From: Shinisaurus crocodilurus | Lineage: Eukaryota > Chordata > Lepidosauria > Squamata > Shinisauridae | Direction of reading: 5' to 3' | NCBI GenBank assembly: GCA_021292165.1 | Contig: CM037879.1 | Coordinates: forward strand, 111,592,359 to 111,656,358 | DNA: 64,000 nt | Shown here: piece after piece, positions 56,621-64,000 of the stretch | How positions within the stretch are numbered: position 1 is the first letter of the stretch | Layout: the number at the start of each line of letters is the position of its first letter | Program-made: the position numbers and the translations under genes | Notes under the pieces: model-generated | Seen by the model: the letters and a program-made list of their open reading frames with translations, nothing else | Databases searched by the model: none | Told to the model about the DNA's origin: nothing

Positions 56621-56876
56621 CAGGCAGTCCCTGAGTTAAGAATGTCCGACTTACAGACAACCCATACTTAAGAATGGACTTCTGGGTTCCCTGGTGCTAC
56701 GTCATTTATGTAGAGTACATAGCGTAGTATACTACACAATTTGTATAATTTACGCAATTTGCGTAAATGCCGATTTTAACATTTAGAATGCTATGCTGTT
56801 CCGATTTCCATACAAATTCGACTTAAATAAAGACATTCTTAAGAATGGAACTCGTTCGTAACCTGGGGACTGCCTG
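56621..56876. mobile_element. Tigger-like (pogo/mariner) MITE, TA-flanked
   Basis: The ends CAGGCAGTCCCTGAGTTAAG and CGTAACCTGGGGACTGCCTG form inverted repeats of about 24 bases, and TA lies on each side (56619-56620, 56877-56878). The TA duplication and the CAGGCAGTCC terminus fit the pogo/Tigger group of mariner elements. It encodes no transposase. Confidence 0.8.
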
Positions 56877-56878
56877 TA

Positions 56879-57127
56879 TTTATTTATTACATGTCTATCC
56901 TGCCTTTTTTTTCCTGCAAGGAACCCAAGGTGGCTTACATAATTCTTCTGCTTCTCTCCATTTTATTCTTACAACAACCCTATGAAGTAGGTTGGGCCGA
57001 GAGTCAGTTACTGGCCCAAAGTCACCTAGTCATAGCTGAGTGGGGACAAGAACCCAGATCTCCATAGTCCTAGTCCAACGCTCTAACCACTATACCACAC
57101 TGGCTCTCAGCCACTACACCACACTGG
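56879..57127 (-). mobile_element. tRNA-derived SINE, directly next to the Tigger-like end
   Basis: In plus orientation: TTTATTTATTACATGTCTAT, CAAGGAACCCAAGGTGGCTT, CAACAACCCTATGAAGTAGG, ACTGGCCCAAAGTCACCTAG and AGTCCTAGTCCAACGCTCTA (head). The end is duplicated: ACTATACCACACTGGCTCTC is followed by CACTACACCACACTGG. Confidence 0.8.
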
Positions 57128-57564
57128 TATGGCACACTATTTACAAGTGTGTCATGCACAGTATAAAATATAAACCATGTTTAACAATCAACCATTAAAA
57201 AAGAAATAATCCCCAAACCTACAAATCAGACATCAAAAGAATCAAAATGACTACAACATATATCAATAAGAATCTGAAAGTACCAGCAGTAGATTTAAAA
57301 CCTAGGCCATACTATGAAAGCAGCATGAAACAAAAAGTTCTTCTCTAAATGCCTGAAAACAGGTAAGGAGGGGGCAGGATGGATTTCTGCTGGCAAGAAG
57401 CTCCATAGTCTGGCATTGCCACTGACAAGTCTTTCCTATCCACCCATCTAATCTCATGAGCGGCAGCTGGAACAGAAAGCAGAGCCTCTGCTACTGATTT
57501 TAAGGGCCAGGCAGGTTCTTATAGGAGCAGGCAGTTTCTGGGGTAATCTGGCCCCAAGCCATTT
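57128..57564. other. Intronic DNA, no recognised feature
   Basis: Unique sequence; nothing recognised. Confidence 0.45.
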
Positions 57565-57572
57565 ATTTAGGC

Positions 57573-57707
57573 CAGTGTTCTCCAACCTTGGGTCCCCAGA
57601 TGTTTTTGGCCTACAACTCCCAGCATGCCCCAGCCAGCTATGCTGGCTGGGGCATGCTGGGAGTTGTAGGCCAGAAACATCTGGGGACCCAAGGTTGGAG
57701 AACACTG
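57573..57707. mobile_element. hAT MITE, near-perfect hairpin
   Basis: A 135-base element starting CAGTGTTCTCCAACCTTGGG and ending CCCAAGGTTGGAGAACACTG, flanked by a perfect 8-bp duplication ATTTAGGC (57565-57572 and 57708-57715). The arms meet almost without a loop (CCAGCCAGCTATGCTGGCTG). It is the sister of 37187-37318. Confidence 0.93.
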
Positions 57708-57715
57708 ATTTAGGC

Positions 57716-59073
57716 CTTTAATGTTCATCACCTGTGCTTTAAATTGGGCCCAGGAACAAATAGGCAGCCAGTGCAGAATATGGGATGGAACTGCAGCAAT
57801 ATATGAGTCCCATCATACACACACAAACAAACAAACAAACATAAGCAGTTCTTTCCTTTTGCAGTACAGGAAGCAGCAGCCATTGTAATAGTTTGCCACT
57901 GATATTATTACTGCTGCTTACTTCTGGCTAAAATTTATTTAGCAGCCACAGTATATTAGGCACCAATACTTACTCATTTTGGCACCAGCCTTGTTACAAG
58001 ATTTTTTATCAAGATTGCTTCAGCCGACAACTATAAACGTTTGCCTCTGTTTAGCTTAATAGATAACCACTGTAAATGTCTGCCTTTGTTTGGCTTCCTG
58101 GCTTTTATTCCCCCCCACCCTTGCCTAAACCTTTTCTTGACTGAGGCTGAAGGAATGCATTGGCTTTGACGGCTTCTGCTATGTGTCATTTTCTTGCCCT
58201 CACCACATTGCTTGCTCTTTCACTTGACTGGAGCAAGTGCCTTGGGTACTGTGTGTAGTCTTTTGTGCTGTCATTCTCTTCATAGGATAAACATATCAAA
58301 AGTTACATCCCATCAGCATTCAAACAGCAAGATAAGATAACAGCAAGTGGTGGGAGAAGTGTTCCAGCCAATGCTGGGGTCACTAACTTGTGCTACGCTA
58401 ATAATGTTTGTTCTGGTGGCTCTTCATGGCCACCATATTGGGGATCATGGTTTTTTAAAAATATATTTATTACACCTATGCTCATTATGTGCATAAGGGG
58501 TCCCTCATATTTATGAAGCCGTGTTTTTGCCACCACCTCCGTGTGCTGCTCAGCTCTCACATAACCTGTGGTCATTTTGCTTGTTAGCCATGTTAGATAG
58601 ATTTAATAGATTTTACAATTGGAGTTGTGGTCAAGTACGTACCTATCGGTATGGAAGTTAAACAGGGACACACAAAAATAAGAGAGACGGGGTTTTTTGC
58701 ATGCTTGGGAACTCCCTAAATATGTAGCCACATGTTTGTAAATTAAAAGGAATGTACAGTTTTTAATATCTCCCAGATGGGCTGACAATGACTTGTGAAT
58801 GTCCAACATGAATGTATATAAGGTAAGAAGATTTTAGAGTCATTCATCTCATTGTCTGGAGAAGGAACTTCCAGGTTCACATTGAGCTCTAAAACAGGAA
58901 TTCTGATCTTTGCTGCTACCTTTTATTTGGCAGGAATGGGACAAATGCTGTCCAACCGCAGCTGCTCTAAAATCCTGGATTTCTCCATGGTTTTTTTTTT
59001 TTTTTTTTTTAAATGGGCAGCTCTCACTTCCACTTTGGAAGTTATATAATAATGTTTATTACTGACCACACCA
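57716..59073. other. Intronic DNA, no recognised feature
   Basis: Unique DNA with (AAAC)n at 57824-57841 and a T20-like run at 58991-59010. No gene recognised. Confidence 0.45.
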
Positions 59074-59098
59074 ATATATATATATATATATATATATA
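59074..59098. repeat. (TA)n tract at the LINE 3' end
   Basis: About 12 TA units at the 3' boundary of the minus-strand LINE. Non-LTR elements of several clades end in simple repeats, so it is probably part of the LINE tail. Confidence 0.85.
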
Positions 59099-59162
59099 AT
59101 ACAAACAAGATATACCAGCTCTCAGTTGTACACTCAGAATAAAAATATACAATAAAACCGAA

Positions 59163-62100
59163 TCAGGCAAGCATAGAAGGCCTAGTCAAAATAGCAACAT
59201 TCAAGAATTTTGCAACTTCCTTAGTGATTAAACTATTTGAGCCATCAAGCAAAATGGTCAAAAGAGACTCTAAAGATCATCCAGGGAAAGTTTGGGTGAT
59301 TGGATGTATTAGAGTCTCTCTAGCCCAGTGATGGCAAACCTTTTTGAGCCCGAGTGCCCAAACTGCAACACGAAACCAACTTATTTATTTCAAAGTGCCA
59401 ATACTGCAATTAAACCTGAATACCGAGGTTTTAATTTTAGAAAAACAACTCATACAGTTGTCCAAACTAATTAACATCTTTTGTCTTTAAAGAAAAACAC
59501 AATAACAGAGCTTTCAATGATACAAACAGTTTTTTGTTGGAAAAAAAAATCAACTCAAAAAATTATTATAGTACTACATTGTACACATAGCCTGAAGGGA
59601 ATTTATATAAACTTTTTAAATAATTAGGCACATGTATTTTTGGATAAGGGATTCTCAACTGGTAATATGATTATATGCCAGACTGAAATTGTATGGGGCA
59701 AGCTTTACCCCGGGGTCCTTTCCCTGCTTCTACAGGTGTCGGATTAGTAAAAGTAAAAGTCAACCTGTACTAGGATGAGCAAGATAAACAAGAAAACTAA
59801 ACGTGCTTAACACATTTTAAACACTTTATGTCTTGGACTGCAAACACTTCATTAGGTAAAAGTTTGCATTGGGCATGCTTTTGCACAATTAATGTGATTT
59901 TTGCTATTGCATGCATGCTGATAATTTGTCAAACCTTGGCTCATACTCCGTTAGTTTGAGAGCAACACATGCAGCACTCAGGTCAACTGTTAGGGCTTTA
60001 CATCCAAGCTATGCTCTGTGCATCATTCTTCAAAATCTTTTAAATGTGATAACAATGTTGAAAAGAATTCTGTAACAGGAATTCTAGAATAAAATAATTC
60101 TGTTCCACACTGTGAGAAAGAACAAGATCATTAGTGTTTTGCAGAAGGGGACGGTCTTTTCACGATCTGGTGACCAATGGCTCGAGTGCCCACAGAGAGG
60201 TCCCTGCGTGCCAGCTGTGGCACCCGTGCCATAGGTTCGCCATCACTGCTCTAGCCCCTCGATAAACTGCAATTAAATAGAACATGCACAACAGATTCCA
60301 CCTCCTCGTTGTTGCAGGGGCAGCATCTATTTTTCACTGGGATTTTACTGTATCTGCCATCCAAAAGTTTGGAGGGTAGAACATTAAATCAGGCTAAGGA
60401 GAATGCTCTCCTGTTAGGGATAGATAACCACTCTAAATAGAGCATCCCATTTTTAGGATAAAGGCCCGACAAACCCAGTGACAGAGGGGAACATGGGCCC
60501 TGGTCCACTGCATGGAGCTCTTGAAAATTGATGTCAGTCAGTCTCTGCTTGACTAGAAATTTAGCTTTCTCCCAGGGCAACGATAGCAAATGGGAAGGAG
60601 ACAGCCCAATTGAGGCAACCTTTTGCCTCACTGCTTTATTCCAAGCAGACACATAGGAATCTAACATTACCTGGGAAACAAAAGAATTTGGCTTAATCAA
60701 AAGCTGGCAACGAAGCCAGAAGTGAATAGAATGTATCCAAGCCAGACAACTGAGAGAATTAAGGCCAGCTTCAAGATAAAGGGCAGCACCAGCGACACAC
60801 TTGGGCACGCCAAATATAGATCTAAGGAAGTAAGACCGAATGCTTTCGAGAGAGTCTTTAAGACAAGGAAACCAGATAGGAGCTCCAAAAAGAATCTGGG
60901 ATACTATCTTAACTTGAAAAACACGGATGGCAGCTGGAATAAATTTCCCACCTCTAGTGAAAAAGAAGTGCAATATGGCACTCAGATTTTGTTCGGCTTT
61001 AGCCTTAGCAAGCTTTGCCTGGACTCTCCAGTTAGCAGTCTCATGAAACCAAATACCCAGATATTTATAGGAGTCAACTTGATCAAGTCTACTGTTATCC
61101 ATAACCCAAGAATGTCTAACCTTCTTCCTTGCAAACACCATAACTTTAGATTTGGAGTAATTGATTGCTAAAAGATTTTTATTACAGAACTCAGCAAATC
61201 CAGATAGTAATCGCTTAAGACCTAAGCGTGTCTGTGAAATTAGAACGGCATCATCTGCATAGAGAAGGATAAATATTCTTGTGGAGCAAATCTTAGGGGG
61301 ATGGGAGGCTAGCGACCTTAGATGAGAGGGGAGATCGGCCAAATACAGATTAAATAGAGTGGGGGCAAGAACGCAACCTTGCCTGACACCACGAGATGAA
61401 AAAATCTCCTTAGAGAAATGGCCATAGTTACTGCAACGTACCTGGGCAGATGTGTTATGATGCAGAGTACAAATTAGAAACAGTAACCTCCTGTCAATAG
61501 AGAGCTGTTCCAGTTTGCTCCAAAGAAGATCATGGGAAATGGAATCGAAAGCAGACTTTAGATCAATAAAAGCTGTAAATAATTTGCCTCCTTTTAAATC
61601 TGAGTATTTATGTATTAGATGAGACAGAACCAAACAGTGATCAGAAGTAGAGTGGCCAGATTTAAACCCAATTTGCTCCTCCCCTAGAATATCATGATAG
61701 TTGATCCAGGATTTCAGTTTGAGGCACAAATAATTTGCATAAACTTTCCCCACTATGGAAAGCAAGCTTATAGGCCGATAGTTATTTGGGTTGTCTTTGG
61801 GCCCTTTCTTATGTACTGGTATAATAAAAGCCTTCAACCAGACCACAGGGATTATACCAGATTTGTTTATTAGGGAGAAAAGAGTGGCTAACAGAGGGGC
61901 CCACCAGCTGATGTTACTCTTCAGAAGCTCAGATGGGATACCATCTGGGCCTGGTGCCTTACCTGGTTTTAACTGAAGTAACAGTTCCTCTACACTGTTA
62001 GGATCAACTGGGGTCCATTCAGGAATATCAGGTGATAAATGAGGGGGGGAATTAGAATCAGAAAAAACAGGATTGTTGAAAATAGAGTGAAAATGGTCTT

Positions 62101-62621
62101 CCCAAACATTTACTGGGATATGGCAATCAGTGATTCCAGCTCTATGGCTTAAAGCACCAGAGACTAATTTCCAAAAGGATCTAGAGTTATGGGTAAGAGA
62201 TGCTGAGATCAGCATCTGCCATGATTCTTTAACTGCCTCTCTTTTTTTTCCAAGCTAGGAGATTCTTATATTCTTTCCGTAGCTCATAATGAGGTACTTG
62301 ACGTTCATTGTTTGCACGGTACAGACTATACGCAGAATGGATTCTCCTCCTAAGGCTGGCACACTCCCTGTCAAACCAACTATTAGGGGTTTTTGAATGA
62401 TTCGAAATGCAAACAGTAGTTTGAAGATGACAGTGCATATTTTTAATTATCATCTCAAAATTTAGAATACCCTCCTCAGGGGAGGTATCAGCAGTGATTT
62501 GTTTGAGAGCAGCTGTTGTACAAGGGGAATCAATGAACCTCTGAAAAGCCTCCACTGTGGTCCTAGACCATCTAATCTTTTTAGAGCTACCAGAAATGAA
62601 CAGGTTTGGAAGTTTAAACAA
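59163..62621 (-). pseudogene. LINE ORF: linker, reverse transcriptase, zinc knuckle (broken)
   Basis: A 130-codon upstream part (62621-62229) holds SWFDRECASLRRR, the basic region between endonuclease and RT. It is out of frame by one base in an A8 run near 62244. The main 608-codon frame (62215-60389) contains GKAPGPDGIPSELLK, NYRPISLLSIVGKVY, the catalytic FIDLKSAFD, SRGVRQGCVLAPTLFNLYLA and LLYADDAVLIS with both aspartates present. It stops at a TGA (60389-60391); past that the same frame gives RCCPCNNEEVESVVHVLFNC, a C-x2-C-H-C zinc knuckle. The hAT insert then interrupts, and the C-terminus resumes at about 59270 with SLITKEVAKFLNVAIL, ending at 59163. The RT domain is open, but the gene is broken. 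Confidence 0.85.
59326..60248. mobile_element. hAT element inserted in the LINE
   Basis: The ends are CAGTGATGGCAAACCTTTTT and CATAGGTTCGCCATCACTG. The exact 8-bp duplication CTCTAGCC flanks it (59318-59325 and 60249-60256). Subterminal inverted pieces include GAGCCCGAGTGCCCAAACTG against CTCGAGTGCCCACAGAG. It has no transposase frame of note. The target duplication lies in the LINE's coding end, so it came after the LINE. Confidence 0.93.
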
Positions 62622-62640
62622 AAAACAAAAAAGGTCTAAA

Positions 62641-63220
62641 AGGGCCAGAGGTTTGGAAGATTATGCAAGTCCATCAGCTTAGTCTGTGACTGAGCAGTTG
62701 AAACATGGAAGGTTAGAGTGTCAGTTGAAAAAAAAAAAAAACCCTGTGTGTGAAGGAATGGAGGGCAGATTGAGAGCAGTTGAGAGAAAGAGATTTGCAT
62801 CGTAAGATAAGCTACGGAAGTTCATGGAAGGAAAAATTCCCTTCCTTCCTCTTGCAACCACCTGTACCTCCTGAAAAGCTTCTCTGTAAGCTCACAGGGA
62901 CCTCGTAAACAGCATGGAGTAGGATGCAAGGGGCTACTGTGGTAGGCTCTTCCTCTTCTAACCTGGCTGCTGGCACCCTGAACAAGAGCCATCTTATTGT
63001 TGCAGGTCCCACTTGTGTATATGTCTGTCTATAGAGAGCAAGGGAGAGGGAAGTGACGGTGGTATTGGGCTCACCAATATTTTTTAAAGTCTTCATTCAG
63101 GGCCATGTCAAGATGACATATGTATTAATTATTTCTCAGGAGCTTGGTAGATGAAACCAACCTTGAATTGGAGAGATACAGAGCATTAGCTTGTATATTG
63201 ACTTAAGTGAAAACTACAGG
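62641..63220. other. Non-coding, no recognised feature
   Basis: An A13 run at 62729 and unique DNA. The 94-codon minus frame at 62812-63096 is not recognised. It forms the 5' flank of the LINE and leads to the ribozyme-like motif. Confidence 0.4.
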
Positions 63221-63258
63221 GCCACTGAAGAAGGCCTTTGGGCCGAAACGCGTTTGGC
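63221..63258 (+). ncRNA. Hammerhead-ribozyme-like motif
   Basis: The order of elements is that of a small hammerhead. Stem I 5' strand is GCCA (63221-63224), conserved core CTGAAGA (63225-63231), one extra A, stem II GGCC-TTTG-GGCC (63233-63244) and GAAA (63245-63248). Stem III is the palindrome ACGCGT (63248-63253), followed by T (cleavage position) and stem I 3' strand TGGC (63255-63258), complementary to GCCA. A palindromic stem III would need a dimer, as in the minimal hammerheads of Penelope-like elements and retrozymes. The extra A after the core is a departure from consensus, so activity is uncertain. I see no retroelement ORF next to it. Confidence 0.4.
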
Positions 63259-63615
63259 TTCTATACAAGAGTAAAGAAAGCTTACATGCTGTGAGGACAT
63301 TTCTCTGGAAGCATCAAACAAAAAAACTTTGGCACTAATAATACTCCATCTAGAGAGAGAGGTCCTCAAGTCTGAAAGGACATTATTATCATCTTCAGCC
63401 CTAAAGACGTTGTATTTTACAGGTCTAATTGTTTCTGTCTTATACATGTTTTATATATATAATTTTTTAAAAAAATATTTCTGGAAATTTTTTACATTAC
63501 ATTATAAAATTTAATCTATTTTACTATATTTTACGGTTATATTTTATATATACAATTCTTGACTTTTAAGTTTCTATTAATTATTCCATCATCATATTGT
63601 TGAGTTTTGAAGAGA
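63259..63615. other. Non-coding, AT-rich
   Basis: No recognised feature. Confidence 0.45.
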
Positions 63616-63839
63616 TTATTTATTTATTACATTTATACCCCGCCTTTTTTTCCTGCAAGGAACCCAAGGCGGCTTACATAGTCCTCCTCCTCTCCATGTT
63701 ATCCTCACAACAATCCTGTGAGGTAGGTTAGGCTGAGAGTCAGTGACTGGCCCAAAGTCATCCAGTGAGTTTCATGGCCGAGCAGGGACTAGAACCTGGA
63801 TCTCCTGAGTCCCAGTCCAACACTCTCACCACTAACTGG
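63616..63839 (-). mobile_element. tRNA-derived SINE
   Basis: In plus view: TTATTTATTTATTACATTTA, TACCCCGCC, AAGGAACCCAAGGCGGCTTA, TGTGAGGTAGGTTAGGCTGA, GTCAGTGACTGGCCCAAAGT and CTGAGTCCCAGTCCAACACT. It is a well preserved minus copy of the 7546 family. Confidence 0.85.
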
Positions 63840-63904
63840 ACAAATCATTATCCAGCTATAGTCAGGGATTTTTGTTAGATAAAAATTTCTCTGAATGTAT
63901 TGTA

Positions 63905-64000
63905 AGCTGTGGTGCACTTAGGTAATTTTAGAGTCTGGACTTAACAGAGTTAGATCCCTCACTCTGGACTTAATGATCTTACACACACACACACACACAC
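63905..64000. repeat. Third partial dispersed repeat, then (CA)n at the window edge
   Basis: TGTGGTGCACTTAGGTAATT and TTAGAGTCTGGACTTAAC match the start of the repeats at 54298 and 47884. A near-repeat of CTCTGGACTTAATGATCTTA follows. From 63981 the window ends in (CA)n. Confidence 0.6.

Larger units (their letters stand above)
59077..62640 (-). mobile_element. YADD-type LINE, 5'-truncated, split by a hAT element
   Basis: A non-LTR retrotransposon of about 2.6 kb once the 923-base insert is removed. It runs from a linker region (62621) through RT and a C-terminal zinc-knuckle to a 3' tail with (TA)n. It is not CR1: the RT motifs differ (YADD, RGVRQGCVLAPTLFNLY), as does the end. The clade is uncertain; I/Jockey-like groups such as Vingi are possible. 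Damage is light: one frameshift, one in-frame stop and the insertion. Confidence 0.85.

Noticed and set aside
1..64000. CRISPR array, prokaryotic operons or integrated virus
   Set aside because: No regularly spaced direct repeats, no operon-like gene packing and no viral structural gene are present. The repeats are eukaryotic transposons and microsatellites.

Overview
The window is a gene-poor stretch of a vertebrate nuclear genome. It has long AT-rich non-coding DNA, many (CA)n/(GT)n, (TA)n and (AAT)n microsatellites, young CR1-type LINEs ending in ATTCTATGA repeats, two families of tRNA-derived SINEs and very many short hAT-like inverted-repeat elements. This mixture, and the exact SINE and CR1 types, point to a sauropsid, most probably a squamate reptile (lizard). 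I see no prokaryotic or viral genes.

Only one host coding exon can be supported: 52959-53170 (+). It encodes the N-terminal basic, AT-hook-like segment of a Polycomb-group SCM-like protein, best match SCML4. It has a good acceptor after a pyrimidine tract and a donor in phase 0. The rest of the window is therefore probably upstream or intronic DNA of that gene and its flank. A CpG-containing, repeat-free block at 3060-3720 with a perfect palindromic RFX X-box, followed by a possible non-coding exon ending at a strong donor (4111/4112), is the best candidate for a distant promoter or enhancer.

Transposons occupy much of the remainder. From left to right: SINEs at 781, 7546 and 12911; hAT-like short elements at 6691, 13217 and 16833; a 5S rRNA-headed, CR1-tailed SINE at 15402 (second copy at 41606); a 1.8-kb hAT element with GACTC-rich ends at 21273-23052 (deleted sibling at 45288-45872); a 1.25-kb TIR element with a GC-rich duplicated core at 23335-24588; a CR1 with a 671-codon open frame at 27728-29859 and an almost identical inverted copy at 38150-39695; a short element nested inside another at 36998-37449; a decayed L2-like LINE at 50075-51905; a 5S pseudogene joined to a tRNA-Ala-type SINE at 53661-53955; a Tigger-like element at 56621-56876; and a YADD-type LINE on the minus strand at 59077-62640 split by a hAT insertion with a perfect 8-bp target duplication. 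A hammerhead-ribozyme-like motif lies at 63221-63258.

The most interesting points are the recurrent 5S-CR1 chimeric SINE, the hammerhead-like motif with a palindromic stem III, the hAT family with GACTC/GAGTC subterminal arrays, and the X-box block. All family names come from sequence recognition without database searches.
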